DNA of 64,000 nucleotides from Salinicola halophilus (lineage in GTDB: Bacteria > Pseudomonadota > Gammaproteobacteria > Pseudomonadales > Halomonadaceae). The notes beneath the pieces were generated by a model. The model searched no databases. It was not told where the DNA came from and saw only the letters and a program-made list of their open reading frames with translations. The stretch lies in the NCBI RefSeq assembly GCF_003206155.1, contig NZ_PZJV01000001.1:1678937-1742936 (forward strand), given 5' to 3'. A program made the position numbers and the translations under genes. Of the stretch, positions 53,582 through 63,182 are shown piece by piece (position 1 is the first letter of the stretch; each line of letters starts with the position of its first letter).

Positions 53582-53597
53582 TCAATAATATTATTGA
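53582..53597. promoter_or_regulatory. Candidate GntR operator, dehydratase side
   Basis: TCAATAATATTATTGA is a perfect 16-base palindrome 16 bases before the dehydratase start codon. It shares the 11-mer TCAATAATATT with the site at 50724-50738, supporting co-regulation by the GntR protein between them. Confidence 0.62.
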
Positions 53598-53864
53598 CGC
53601 CATGACACCACAGCCTGACGGTTCGGCGATATGCGACCTAAGAGGGGTGGTCGACCCAAGCGCACAATCACCTGGGTCGCGGCGCTTCGCGCTATCGCCT
53701 AATCTTTCTTCTTGTCGGCAACGTCACCGTGCCGATGGCACCACGACCGTGAATCGATCACCCGATGCGGGGGCATGACGCGCTCGTCCGAGTCGGGATG
53801 GCGGATCGATCTCTCCAACCAAGGCCACGCCGCTCCGGACGTGCGCCACATGACGAGGATGACC

Positions 53865-54305
53865 ATGACCCTGTTCGAAGCCCTGCGCGAAAGCCACGAC
53901 AAGCAGCGCCGCCTGCTGGACCTGCTGGTCAAGACCCACGGCGACAGCGACGGCCGCGATGAGCTCTTCCAGCGCGTCAAGGCGGAGCTCGAGAATCACG
54001 CCGCCGCCGAGGAACGGGCGCTCTACGTGCCGATGATGGAGATCGACACGACGCAGGAGAAAGCGCGCCACAGTGTCGCCGAGCACCACGAGATCGACGA
54101 GCTGCTGGAGACGCTGGAAGCCACCGATTACAGCTCGCCGAGCTGGGTCGCCACCGCCAAGAAACTGCAGGACACGGTGACGCACCACCTCGACGAAGAA
54201 GAGCACGAGATGTTCCAGGCCGCCGGGCGGGCGCTTGACGACGACACCAAGAAGGCGCTGGCGACGACCTATCGCGAAGAGATGGAAGCCCGCGAAGCGA
54301 GCTGA
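53865..54305 (+). CDS. Hemerythrin HHE-domain protein
   Basis: This 146-residue four-helix-bundle protein has the histidine/glutamate pattern for a non-heme di-iron site: ESHDKQRRL, ELENHAAAEERALY, AEHHEIDELLE and VTHHLDEEEHEMF. Roles of such proteins include oxygen, nitric oxide or redox sensing and protection. The start at 53865 has GAGGA five bases before it; 53850 and 53859 are in-frame alternatives. It is monocistronic or co-transcribed with the SDR gene 117 bases later. Confidence 0.88.
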   Translation: MTLFEALRESHDKQRRLLDLLVKTHGDSDGRDELFQRVKAELENHAAAEERALYVPMMEIDTTQEKARHSVAEHHEIDELLETLEATDYSSPSWVATAKKLQDTVTHHLDEEEHEMFQAAGRALDDDTKKALATTYREEMEAREAS

Positions 54306-54422
54306 GCGGTACAGGCCGATACGCGTCATTGACGCAGCGGGGGCGACGGCCACATCGGTACGCGCCCCCGATCTTTTTACCGACGTCACGCGGCACGAAT
54401 CCCGCGTCGAAAGGAGTCGACG

Positions 54423-55118
54423 ATGTCCCAATCTCAATCCAAGGTCGTTCTGATCACCGGAGCCTCCAGCGGCATCGGCGCCGCCACCGCCCGCCACGCG
54501 GCGAAGGCGGGCTATCGCGTGGCACTGGCAGCGCGTTCGCTGGAGAAGCTCGATGCCCTGGTCACCGAGCTCGGCGAAGACACTGCGCTCGCCATCGAAT
54601 GCGACGTCACCTCGCAAGACGATCAAAAGCGCATGGTCGAGCAGACGCTTTCGCGTTTCGGCCGGCTGGACGCGCTCTTCGCCAACGCCGGCATGGGCGG
54701 CACGCCGGGCGGCTTCAGCGGTGCCGATGCCGACGTCTGGCAGCAGATGATCCTCACCAACGTCTACGGGTTGGGGCTCTCCGTGCAGGCGGCGCTGCCG
54801 GCGCTGCGCGACAGTCGCGGCCACATCCTGCTGACCGGCTCCGCCGCGGGCCGCGCGACCATTCCCGGTTCGATGTACGGCGCGACCAAGTGGGCCGTCA
54901 CCGGCATCGGCTACAACCTGCGCGAGGAGCTCAGAGGCTCCGGCATGCGGGTGACGCTGATCGAGCCCGGCATGGTCGACACGCCGTTCTTCGACGAGCC
55001 GCCGGCGCAATCGATGAAGGACGAGGACATCGCCAACGCGGTGATCTATGCGCTCGAACAGCCGGCGCACGTCGACGTCAACGAGATCCTGATCCGTCCC
55101 ACGCCGCCGATCGAGTGA
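54423..55118 (+). CDS. Short-chain dehydrogenase/reductase
   Basis: This 231-residue classical SDR has the nucleotide motif TGASSGIG, NAG in FANAGMGG, the catalytic serine in LLTGSAAGRA, and YGATK (YxxxK). EPGMVDTPFF follows, as in broad-specificity SDRs. Physiological substrate unknown. A strong stem-loop follows at 55131-55170. Confidence 0.9.
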   Translation: MSQSQSKVVLITGASSGIGAATARHAAKAGYRVALAARSLEKLDALVTELGEDTALAIECDVTSQDDQKRMVEQTLSRFGRLDALFANAGMGGTPGGFSGADADVWQQMILTNVYGLGLSVQAALPALRDSRGHILLTGSAAGRATIPGSMYGATKWAVTGIGYNLREELRGSGMRVTLIEPGMVDTPFFDEPPAQSMKDEDIANAVIYALEQPAHVDVNEILIRPTPPIE

Positions 55119-55130
55119 GCCTCCCCGGGG

Positions 55131-55170
55131 CCGCGGCGGTGACGAATGCAACTTTTTCTCATCGCCGCGG
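55131..55170 (+). terminator. Stem-loop after the SDR gene
   Basis: CCGCGGCGGTGA (55131-55142) pairs with TCATCGCCGCGG (55159-55170) at 11 of 12 positions, with a 16-base loop that contains TTTTT. There is no T run after the stem, so it may be a weak terminator or an mRNA structure before the lipocalin gene. Confidence 0.5.
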
Positions 55171-55204
55171 TCTTACCGGGCAGTTTCGTCAAGGATGGAC
55201 CCTC

Positions 55205-55801
55205 ATGCTGTTGCCCACCCGCCTGCCCCGCTACCCGCGACTGACCTGGCTTGCGCCCTTCACCTTTCTGGCCGGCTGCACCGGCGTGCCGGAAGGCACC
55301 CAGCCGGTCGGCGACTTTCGCCTCGACCACTACCTCGGCCAGTGGTACGAGATCGCGCGACTCGACCACGGCTTCGAAGAGGGGCTGGAGTGCGTGCGCG
55401 CCGACTACAGCCGCCGGGAAGATGGCGGCATCCGCGTGATCAATAGCGGCTTCGACCCCGAGACGCAGGCGTGGGAGCAGGCCGAGGGTCGCGCGAGTTT
55501 CGTCGGCGACGACGACGTCGGCCACCTCAAGGTGAGCTTCTTCGGCCCGTTCTACGCCGGCTACAACGTGCTCGAACTCGACGACGACTACCGCCACGCG
55601 CTGGTGGCCGGGCCCGACCGGGACTACCTGTGGATCCTGTCGCGGACGCCGACACTTGCGCCTGCCACCTACCAGTCGCTGGTCGAGCGCGCCCGCGAAC
55701 TCGATTTTCCCGTCGACGAGCTGATCCGAGTCGAGCAGCGTCCTTCCCACTGCTCGTTCCCCGCCGATACCGACACCCCCGACGCCGTCGGCACGCCCTA
55801 G
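55205..55801 (+). CDS. blc: Outer-membrane lipoprotein lipocalin (Blc-like)
   Basis: This 198-residue lipocalin has a lipoprotein signal with lipobox LAGC (C25), then DHYLGQWYEIARLDHGFEEG, the conserved GxW motif, and a late GPDRDYLWILSRTP. Bacterial lipocalins bind lysophospholipids or fatty acids in the envelope. Residue after the lipid-modified cysteine is T, not D, which fits outer-membrane localisation. The ATG at 55205 directly follows ATGGACCCTC. Confidence 0.9.
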   Translation: MLLPTRLPRYPRLTWLAPFTFLAGCTGVPEGTQPVGDFRLDHYLGQWYEIARLDHGFEEGLECVRADYSRREDGGIRVINSGFDPETQAWEQAEGRASFVGDDDVGHLKVSFFGPFYAGYNVLELDDDYRHALVAGPDRDYLWILSRTPTLAPATYQSLVERARELDFPVDELIRVEQRPSHCSFPADTDTPDAVGTP

Positions 55802-56059
55802 CCCTCGCGCCGGTCATGCCCCGGGCATAGCGCCGCCGCCGAATGGCTCTCGTCGACGGCGGCGCTCATGTTTTCCCTGTCGATATCCCGTGCGTGCCTT
55901 CCCCTGTGGGCCAAGCGCCCTCGACCTTGGTTCGACGGCGGTGGCCAAACTCACCGAGGGGCTATAGTGAGCGGGGGCGCTGTTCGCCAGCCAAGCCCTG
56001 GCGATGCGTGAAAGACGATGGCTCGCCGGCCATTACACTCGTTCGAACGGGAGACCCTC

Positions 56060-57085
56060 ATGACGCTACACCGCCGACAGTTTCTGAGCGCCGCCGCCGC
56101 GGGCGCCGCCCTCGCGCTCTCCTCTCGGGCTTTCGCCAAGCCCAGCGACAAGGTCCCCAGCCGCTATCCCGACGATGCCTGGCAGGTGCTCGATGATCGC
56201 TTCGATGCGTACTACGTCTTCAATTCGCCGCTCGAACGTCACTGGTCCGAAGGGCTCTGGGTCGAAGGCCCGGCCTACAACGCCGTCGGCCGCTACGCGG
56301 TCTTCAGCGATATTCCCAACGCGCGCCAGATGCGCTGGGACGAGGTGACCGGTGAAGTGAGCGTGCTGCGTGAGGGGGTGGGGCACTCCAACGGCAACGC
56401 CTTCGATCACCACGGTCGGCTGGTCGCCTGCGAGCACTCCCCGGCTCGCGTGGTGCGCTACGAGTGGGACGGCAGCCTGACGGTGCTGGCAAGCCACTAT
56501 CAGGGCAAACGACTCAACGCCCCCAACGATCTGGTCGTGCTGGCCGACGACGGTATTCTCTTCACCGACCCCGGCTACGGTGCCCACGCCGACTATGAGG
56601 GCGAAAAGCGCGATCTCGAGCTCCCGCCCGCCATCTACTACGTCGACGACACCCTGGAGGAGCCAGTACGGGTGACCGACGAGCTGGTCAAACCCAACGG
56701 GGTGGCACTCGCCGCCGACGCTCGCACGCTCTATGCCAGCGACACCGCACCGTCGCATCGCCCGGACGAACCCGCCACGATCTCGCGCTTCACGCTCTCC
56801 GACAACGGTCGCCGACTGGAGAACCGCGAGATCGTCGTCTCGAGCCACGACGAGACCTATGACGGCATCAAACTCGACGTCGACGGCAACCTCTGGTCGA
56901 GCGTTTCCGGCGGCAAGGGCCATGACGGTGTCTCGGTCTTCGCCCCCGACGGCGATCGTATCGGTCGAATCCTGCTGCCGGAGGTGTGTGCCAATCTCTG
57001 CTTCGTCGGCGAGAAGCGAAACCGGCTGCTGATGACCGCCAGCCGCTCGGTCTACACGATCCACACCGGCACCCGCGGCCTGTGA
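56060..57085 (+). CDS. SMP-30/gluconolactonase family protein with Tat signal
   Basis: This 341-residue protein starts MTLHRRQFLSAAAAGAALAL, a twin-arginine export signal. The six-bladed propeller marks are EGLWVEGPAYNAVGRYAVFSD, NGNAFDHHGRLVACEHSPAR, LNAPNDLVVLADDGILFTDP and YDGIKLDVDGNLWSSV with the metal-binding Glu, Asn and Asp. The family hydrolyses sugar lactones, giving aldonic acids, which would feed pathways like the one at 44-54 kb; that link is inferred. GGGAG precedes the start. Confidence 0.88.
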   Translation: MTLHRRQFLSAAAAGAALALSSRAFAKPSDKVPSRYPDDAWQVLDDRFDAYYVFNSPLERHWSEGLWVEGPAYNAVGRYAVFSDIPNARQMRWDEVTGEVSVLREGVGHSNGNAFDHHGRLVACEHSPARVVRYEWDGSLTVLASHYQGKRLNAPNDLVVLADDGILFTDPGYGAHADYEGEKRDLELPPAIYYVDDTLEEPVRVTDELVKPNGVALAADARTLYASDTAPSHRPDEPATISRFTLSDNGRRLENREIVVSSHDETYDGIKLDVDGNLWSSVSGGKGHDGVSVFAPDGDRIGRILLPEVCANLCFVGEKRNRLLMTASRSVYTIHTGTRGL

Positions 57086-57263
57086 GGCCGCATCCGCTGG
57101 CGCGAGACGACAGCTGGCAGGCGACCGGCATTCGACGCTCGCCGCTTTCAGGTTCGCGCCGCCGGTTTTCAAACGCGGCACACTGCGGGTTGTCGTCTTG
57201 CAGGGGCCGGGCAATGCTCGACGGCGAACTTTGCTGGCCCGCCTTCCCGACCTAGGAGCCGAC

Positions 57264-58259
57264 ATGCTCGATGACTGGCTGACGCAGACGCTTGCCGACG
57301 ATGCCAAGGCATCCTCCCGCCAGGGCACCGTGCCCGGCGGCCGCTACCGCTTTCGCGGTCACGGCGTGCTCGAGCTCACGCCGGCCTCGCCGCGGCCCGA
57401 CGCGCGCCCGGTGGTGATCTCCGCGGGCATTCACGGCAACGAGACCGCCCCGATCGAGCTCGTCGGCGAGCTGCTCGCCGCCCTCGAGGCCGGCCGACTG
57501 ACGCTCGGCGCGCCACTGCTGATGATCCTCGGCAACGTGCCCGCCATCCGCGCCGGCACGCGCTTTATCGAGACCAACCTGAATCGACTCTTCCGCCGCG
57601 ATCTCGACGCCCGCGGCGACGAGCCCGACCGCGCCCGCGAACTGATGCAGGCGGTGGATGACTTCGTCGCGGCGCATCAAGAGCACCCCCTGCATCTGGA
57701 TCTGCACACCGCGATCCGCGAGAGCCGCTACCCGCGCTTCGCCGTGGTGCCCTACACCGACGCTGCCACGCCGTCGACGTGGCCGCTGCTCGCCGAGGCC
57801 GACATGCAGGCGGTACTGCTGCAGCACCAGCACAGCTGGACCTTTTCGCACTATTCGCGCCACTACCACGGCGTGGAGGCCTACACGCTGGAGCTCGGTC
57901 GGGTCCGTCCCTTCGGCGACAACGACCTGGCGGCGCTCGCCGGCATGCGCGAGCTGCTCGCGCGACTCGCGCAGGGGCTGGCCGAGGTCGAGACGCCCTA
58001 CGCGGCGCTGCCCTTCTACCGCGTCGCCGTCGAACTCGTTCGAGACGTCGAGGCATTTCGCTTCACCTTCGCCGACGACGTCGCCAACTTCACCGAGTTC
58101 GCCCCCGGCGAACGGCTGACCGAGGCGCCGGGCGGTGAGGATTTCGTGGTCGACGATGCGCCGCTCGCCGTGGTGTTCCCCAACGCCCGCGTCGAACTCG
58201 GCGCGCGTGCTGCACTGCTGGTGCGCCGTTGCGAGCCGCCCGCCTCAGTGGCTCGCTGA
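57264..58259 (+). CDS. astE: Succinylglutamate desuccinylase
   Basis: This 331-residue zinc hydrolase of the AstE/aspartoacylase family performs the last step of the arginine succinyltransferase pathway, releasing glutamate and succinate. Zinc ligands are in SAGIHGNETAPIEL and LHLDLHTAIRES; TNLNRLFRR binds the substrate carboxylate. Start 57264 has TAGGAG five bases upstream. The rest of the ast operon is not in the window; the following genes encode a basic/polar amino acid transporter. Confidence 0.87.
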   Translation: MLDDWLTQTLADDAKASSRQGTVPGGRYRFRGHGVLELTPASPRPDARPVVISAGIHGNETAPIELVGELLAALEAGRLTLGAPLLMILGNVPAIRAGTRFIETNLNRLFRRDLDARGDEPDRARELMQAVDDFVAAHQEHPLHLDLHTAIRESRYPRFAVVPYTDAATPSTWPLLAEADMQAVLLQHQHSWTFSHYSRHYHGVEAYTLELGRVRPFGDNDLAALAGMRELLARLAQGLAEVETPYAALPFYRVAVELVRDVEAFRFTFADDVANFTEFAPGERLTEAPGGEDFVVDDAPLAVVFPNARVELGARAALLVRRCEPPASVAR

Positions 58260-58597
58260 GCCGGCGAAGCGCCCCGAAGAGAGCGCAAGGAAATCGAAAT
58301 ATCGCCACAGAACAACGACTTGAATCGAAATCGCAGCTCGACGGCAACGCATCCGATATAACGACAACAACCGCGAGGAGTCCTCCATGGTCCCCCAGTA
58401 CCGTCCTCGTCCGCCGCTCGAGCGGACCCGGTCACTCTCACGCCGAGCCCGGTCGTCTGGAACCTAGCGACGAAACTGCTAGAATCGCCGGATTTTTCGC
58501 CGGACAGCCGCGCTCATCGTCGTCGTTATTCTCATTGCGACTTTCACCGACGATCGAGCGCCGCTTTTCGCCAGCCAACCCCACTCGGTGGACACTC
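58260..58597. other. Interval before the amino-acid ABC operon
   Basis: This 338-base stretch has no recognisable gene. It is more AT-rich around 58290-58370 and near 58480, and probably holds the operon promoter. No terminator with a T run was found after astE. Confidence 0.45.
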
Positions 58598-59367
58598 ATG
58601 GCCACGACCTCAACCCCGCTCCAAGCGCGAGGCATCAAGAAGCGCTTCGGCACGCACGAAGTGCTCAAGGGGCTCTCTCTCGAGGCGCATCAGGGCGACG
58701 TCATCACACTGATCGGCGCCTCCGGCTCGGGCAAGAGCACGTTTCTGCGCTGCATGAATCTGCTCGAACAGCCCGACGAAGGCGAACTGATCGTCCACGA
58801 CGAGCCGATCCATTTTCGCAACACCAAGCGCGGCCGCGAGCCAATGGACTGGAAGCAGGTCGAGCGCATGCGCGCCCGACTCTCGATGGTGTTCCAGAAC
58901 TTCAATCTCTGGACCCACATGACGCTGCTGGAGAACGTGATCGAGGCGCCGGTCCACGTGCTCGGCAAGCCCAAGAAGCAGGCGATCGACGAAGCACGCT
59001 CACTGCTCGATCGGGTCGGCCTGCTCGACCGCGCCGACTACTCCCCACCCAGATGTCCGGCGGTCAGCAGCAGCGTGGCGCGATCGCTCGCGCCCTGGCG
59101 ATGGACCCGGAAGTGATGCTCTTCGACGAGCCCACCTCGGCACTCGACCCGGAGCTGGTCGGCGACGTGCTCAAGGTCATGCGCGGGCTGGCGGACGAGG
59201 GACGCACGATGATCCTGGTCACGCACGAGATCGCCTTCGCGCGGGACGTCTCGAGCCAGGTGATCTATCTGCACCAGGGCGTGATCGAGGAGTCCGGCCC
59301 GCCGGCGCAGGTGCTCGACGACCCGCGCTCCGAGCGCCTTCGTCAGTTCCTGGCACCCAAGCATTGA
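58598..59367 (+). pseudogene. Polar amino-acid ABC transporter ATPase, 1-base frameshift
   Basis: The first 150 codons encode a HisP/ArtP-type ATPase: Walker A GASGSGKST (residues 40-48) and Q-loop MVFQNFNLWTHM. At CCCC (59043-59046) the frame slips; reading one base over continues as PTQMSGGQQQRGAIARALAM (signature), MLFDEPTSALDPE (Walker B) and VTHEIAFARD to the stop at 59365. One extra C would restore a 256-residue protein. All motifs are otherwise intact and the rest of the operon is complete, so either a very recent mutation or a sequencing error is likely. Confidence 0.88.
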
Positions 59368-59391
59368 GCCGCGCGACTCGGAGCCAATGAC

Positions 59392-60096
59392 ATGATCGAC
59401 CTGCAAGGTTACGGCCCACGGCTGCTCGAGGGCGCCTGGGTCACGTTCGAACTGGCGGTGCTGTCGCTGATCGTGGCGCTCTTTCTCGGCCTGCTCACCG
59501 CCAGCGCCAAGCTCTCGCGCAACCGGTTCGTCCACGGCATCGGTACGCTCTACACCACGCTGATTCGCGGCGTGCCGGATCTGGTGCTGATGATGCTGCT
59601 CTTCTACGGCGGCCAGATCGGTATCAACATGCTCACCGATCAGCTCTACGACGCCTTCGATATCGATATCTTCATCAACGTCAACGCGTTCGTGGCCGGT
59701 GTCGTCACCATCGGCCTGATCTTCGGGGCCTACATGGGCGAAACCTTTCGTGGCGCCTTCCAGGCCGTCGAGGAGGGCCAGATGGAGGCCGCTCGCGCCT
59801 ACGGCATGAGCGACTGGCTGGCGTTTCGCCGCGTGCGTTTCCCGCTGATGATGCGCCACGCCCTGCCGGGCATCGGCAACAACTGGATGGTGCTGCTCAA
59901 GACCACGGCACTGGTGTCGATCATCGGTCTCACCGACATGGTTCGGGTTGCCGCCGAAGCGACCAAGGCGACCCACGAGCCCTTCTTGTTCATGGTGCCG
60001 GTGGCGATCACCTACCTGCTGATCGCCACGCTGTCCGAGTGGATCTTTTCCCGGCTGACCCAACGCTACAATGCCGGATTCGGGGAGGCCGATTGA
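59392..60096 (+). CDS. Polar amino-acid ABC transporter permease (HisQ/AotQ-like)
   Basis: This 234-residue inner-membrane protein has about five helices and the permease EAA-type loop EEGQMEAARAYGMSDWLAFRRVRF. It forms a heterodimer with the next permease. Start at 59392 follows the ATPase stop by 24 bases. TGA and the next ATG overlap by one base (60096). Confidence 0.92.
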   Translation: MIDLQGYGPRLLEGAWVTFELAVLSLIVALFLGLLTASAKLSRNRFVHGIGTLYTTLIRGVPDLVLMMLLFYGGQIGINMLTDQLYDAFDIDIFINVNAFVAGVVTIGLIFGAYMGETFRGAFQAVEEGQMEAARAYGMSDWLAFRRVRFPLMMRHALPGIGNNWMVLLKTTALVSIIGLTDMVRVAAEATKATHEPFLFMVPVAITYLLIATLSEWIFSRLTQRYNAGFGEAD

Positions 60097-60827
60097 TGGA
60101 ATCACTCAACCTCTGGTGGACGGATCTGCTCTCCGGCAACGCGATCTTTACCGCCAATACGCTGGAGTTCTACTGGAACGGCCTGACGACCACGGTCCAG
60201 CTGGTCTTTCTCTCGCTGGTGATCGGCCTCCTGCTCGCCGTACCGCTGGCGATCGGCCGCGGCTCGAAGCGGCGCTGGATCAAGCTGCCGATCTACGCCT
60301 ATACGTACGTCTTTCGCGGCACGCCGCTGCTGATCCAGCTCTATCTGGTCTACTACGGCGTGGTCTTCTTCGAAGGCATCCAGGAGTCGATGTTCTGGCC
60401 GATCTTCCGCGACGCTTTCTACCCTGCGCTGATGGCGTTCACGCTCAATACCGCGGCCTATACCACCGAGATCTTCCACGGGGCGATCAAGAACACCGCC
60501 AAAGGCGAGATCGAGGCGGCCCGCGCCTACGGCATGTCGAAACGCCTGATGCTGCGGCGCATCGTGCTGCCAAGCGCGTTTCGGCGGGCGCTGCCGGCCT
60601 ACGGCAACGAGGTGATCTTCATGCTTCACGCCAGCGCCGTGGCGAGCGTGGTGACGATCATGGATCTCACCGGTGCGGCGTACTACGTCTACGCCCGCTT
60701 CTACGCCCCCTTTCAGGCGTTCATCTTCGTCGCGCTGGTCTATCTCTGCCTGACCTTCACCATCATGTTCGCGTTCCGGCAGCTCGAACGCCGCCTGCTG
60801 GCGCATCTGCGCCCGCGGGAAAGCTGA
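60096..60827 (+). CDS. Polar amino-acid ABC transporter permease (HisM/AotM-like)
   Basis: This 243-residue permease has the loop NTAKGEIEAARAYGMSKRLM and the RGTPLLIQLYLVYYG motif typical of polar amino-acid permeases. The start overlaps the upstream stop (ATGA), giving translational coupling. Histidine/arginine/ornithine-type transporters share this arrangement, in agreement with the adjacent astE. Confidence 0.92.
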   Translation: MESLNLWWTDLLSGNAIFTANTLEFYWNGLTTTVQLVFLSLVIGLLLAVPLAIGRGSKRRWIKLPIYAYTYVFRGTPLLIQLYLVYYGVVFFEGIQESMFWPIFRDAFYPALMAFTLNTAAYTTEIFHGAIKNTAKGEIEAARAYGMSKRLMLRRIVLPSAFRRALPAYGNEVIFMLHASAVASVVTIMDLTGAAYYVYARFYAPFQAFIFVALVYLCLTFTIMFAFRQLERRLLAHLRPRES

Positions 60828-60888
60828 GCGCTCGCCTCGACATGACCTCGCCGCTCCGGCGGCTCGACACCGCAAAAGGAAAACGACA

Positions 60889-61755
60889 ATGAACCAGCGA
60901 CCGACTTCCCTTCGACCCACCGGTGCCCTGCTCAACAGCGCCATGCTTAACAGCGCCATGCTGGCCGGCGCCCTGCTTGGCGGCGTTCTCGTTTCCGCCC
61001 CGGTCTCGGCGCAGGAGGACGTGCGTTTCGGTATCGACGTTCCCTACGAGCCGTTCGTCGTTCGCGGCGCCGACGGCGAACTCAGCGGCTTCGAGATCGA
61101 TCTGGGCAACGAGCTCTGCCAGCGCGCCGAGCTCGAATGCAGCTGGGTCGAGCAGGGCTGGGACGGCATCATTCCGGGACTGCTGGCGCGCAAGTACGAC
61201 GCCATTCTGTCGTCGATGGCGATCACGCCGGAGCGCGAGCGCCAGGTGCTCTTCTCGCTGCCCTACTACAACACGCCGAGCGTCTGGATCACCGCGCGCG
61301 ATCGGGACATCGACATCAGTGATCGCGAATCCCTCGACGGGCTCACCGTTGGCGTTCAGCGCGGCACCATTCGCGACGTCTACGTCACCGAGAAGTACAG
61401 CGACGTGCTCGACATCCAGCGCTACGGCTCGTCGCAGGACGTGGTCAACGACCTGCAGGCCGGCCGGCTGGATCTCACCTTCGAGGACTTCCCGCTGGCG
61501 GTCGAGGGGATCGACTTCCGCGACGACGACAGCCCCTACAAGCAGCTCGGCGATACCATCAAGACACCCACATCGATCTTTGGCGAAGGCGCGGCGATCG
61601 CCTTTCGTCAGCGCGACGAGGATCTGGCCGAGCAGTTCAACGCGGCGATCTGCGAGGTCTATGCCGACGGCACCTTCGATGCGCTTATGGAGGAGTACTT
61701 CGACTATGACCTTTCGGTGCGACCGAGCGACGCCGACTGCGCCGAGTACCGCTAA
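60889..61755 (+). CDS. Polar amino-acid ABC substrate-binding protein
   Basis: This 288-residue periplasmic receptor has a signal peptide ending ...SAPVSAQEDV, with a 15-bp duplication coding LNSAMLNSAM in it. The mature protein has the family marks FGIDVPYEPFVVRGADGELS, GFEIDLGNELC, GWDGIIPGLLARKYDAILS and GVQRGTI. Its likely ligand is arginine, ornithine or a succinylated or acylated amino acid, judged from neighbours. It resembles the second receptor at 63183. Confidence 0.9.
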   Translation: MNQRPTSLRPTGALLNSAMLNSAMLAGALLGGVLVSAPVSAQEDVRFGIDVPYEPFVVRGADGELSGFEIDLGNELCQRAELECSWVEQGWDGIIPGLLARKYDAILSSMAITPERERQVLFSLPYYNTPSVWITARDRDIDISDRESLDGLTVGVQRGTIRDVYVTEKYSDVLDIQRYGSSQDVVNDLQAGRLDLTFEDFPLAVEGIDFRDDDSPYKQLGDTIKTPTSIFGEGAAIAFRQRDEDLAEQFNAAICEVYADGTFDALMEEYFDYDLSVRPSDADCAEYR

Positions 61756-61866
61756 CGCGCCTTCCCGCCGGCGTTCGTCGCCTCGGCGGCCCCCTGTCAT
61801 CAGCCGCCAAGACCGGCCGCCAAGGCTGGCCGGTCCCTGTCCCAACCGTTCACCCGAGGAAGCGCC

Positions 61867-62985
61867 GTGGAACACCAGCAGCACCCTCTGATCGCCCCGG
61901 TACCGGGTACCCAGCGCTATGTCGAGAGCTTCCACTTCGGCCCGCCGGACGCCGAGCGTCACGTCTACGTCCAGGGCTCGCTTCACGCCGACGAGCTGCC
62001 GGGGATGATGGTCGCCTGGACGCTCAAGCAGCGCCTGACCGAACTCGAGCGCGAAGGCCGGCTCGCCTGCCGCGTCACGGTGGTGCCGGTCGCCAACCCG
62101 ATCGGGCTCGACCAGCAGCTGATGGACACGCCGCTGGGCCGCTACGACTTCGAGAGCCTGACCAACTTCAACCGGCGCTACGTCAGCGTGCTCGAGACGG
62201 TCGCAGAAGGATTGGAGAGCGAGCTCGACGGCGACGTTGCCGCCAATCGCCGCTGCATTCGGGCGCGCTTTGCCGCGGCGCTGGCAGCAATCACGCCGAC
62301 CACCAGCCTGGCGTCACTGCAGCTCACGCTGATGCGCCTGGCCTGCGACGCGGACTTCGTGCTCGACCTGCACTGCGATTTCAACGCCGTCGAGCATCTC
62401 TACACCACCCCCGCGGCGTGGCCCGCTTTCGAGCCGCTGGCGCGCTATTTCGGCTCGAAAGCGAGCATGCTCGCCACCGATTCGGGCGGTCAGTCCTTCG
62501 ACGAGTGCTTCACGCTGGTGTGGGAGGGGCTGCGTCAGCGCTTCGGCGAGCGCTTCCCGATCGACGAAGGAGCGCAGTCGATCACGCTCGAGCTGCGCGG
62601 CCAGCAGGACGTCTCGCGGGAACTCGCCGAGCGCGACGGCCAGGCGATCCTCGACTGGATGACCTATCTCGGACTGATCGCCGGCACGGCACCGGCGCTG
62701 CCCGAACTGCCCTACCCGGCGACCGAACTCGCGGCGATGGATTTTCTCCACGCGCCCATCGGCGGGCTGCTGGTGTTCCACCTCGCGCCGGGCGTCGTGG
62801 TCGAACCCGGGACGCTGATCGCCGAGATCATCGATCCGCTGAGTGACCGGGTCGAGCCGGTGCGAGCGACGCAGAAAGGCATGTTCTACGCCAGAAGCCA
62901 CCGTCGGATGGCGACGGCGGGGATGATCGTGGCCGACGTTGCCGGTCACCAGAGCCACCGCAGCGGCTACCTGCTGGCGCCGTGA
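61867..62985 (+). CDS. Succinylglutamate desuccinylase/aspartoacylase family hydrolase
   Basis: This 372-residue zinc hydrolase has ligands in QGSLHADELPGMM and FVLDLHCDFN and a C-terminal barrel-like domain (GGLLVFHLAPGVVVEPGTLIAE). It is longer than AstE and clearly a different subfamily, perhaps an N-acyl amino acid deacylase. A GTG start at 61867 has GAGGAA before it. Position between two binding-protein genes suggests it processes the imported compound. Confidence 0.85.
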   Translation: MEHQQHPLIAPVPGTQRYVESFHFGPPDAERHVYVQGSLHADELPGMMVAWTLKQRLTELEREGRLACRVTVVPVANPIGLDQQLMDTPLGRYDFESLTNFNRRYVSVLETVAEGLESELDGDVAANRRCIRARFAAALAAITPTTSLASLQLTLMRLACDADFVLDLHCDFNAVEHLYTTPAAWPAFEPLARYFGSKASMLATDSGGQSFDECFTLVWEGLRQRFGERFPIDEGAQSITLELRGQQDVSRELAERDGQAILDWMTYLGLIAGTAPALPELPYPATELAAMDFLHAPIGGLLVFHLAPGVVVEPGTLIAEIIDPLSDRVEPVRATQKGMFYARSHRRMATAGMIVADVAGHQSHRSGYLLAP

Positions 62986-63109
62986 TGGCACGGGGTGGCT
63001 GGCGAAAGCCGGGTGAAGCGGCGATATTCAATCGTGTAAGCATTCGTTATGCTCGTGTCGTCGCACAGCCCGGTCGGCACCGGTCAGATTCGCGACGACG
63101 CTGACCGCG

Positions 63110-63137
63110 GCTCGAAGCTCGAAGCTCGAAGCTCGAA
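63110..63137. repeat. Four tandem 7-bp repeats (GCTCGAA)
   Basis: GCTCGAA is repeated four times without interruption, 45 bases before the start of the second binding-protein gene. Such short repeats in a promoter or leader can change copy number by slippage. Confidence 0.85.
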
Positions 63138-63182
63138 ATCATCCCACAACAACATTTCCAACGTTTGAGAGAGATGCGATCC

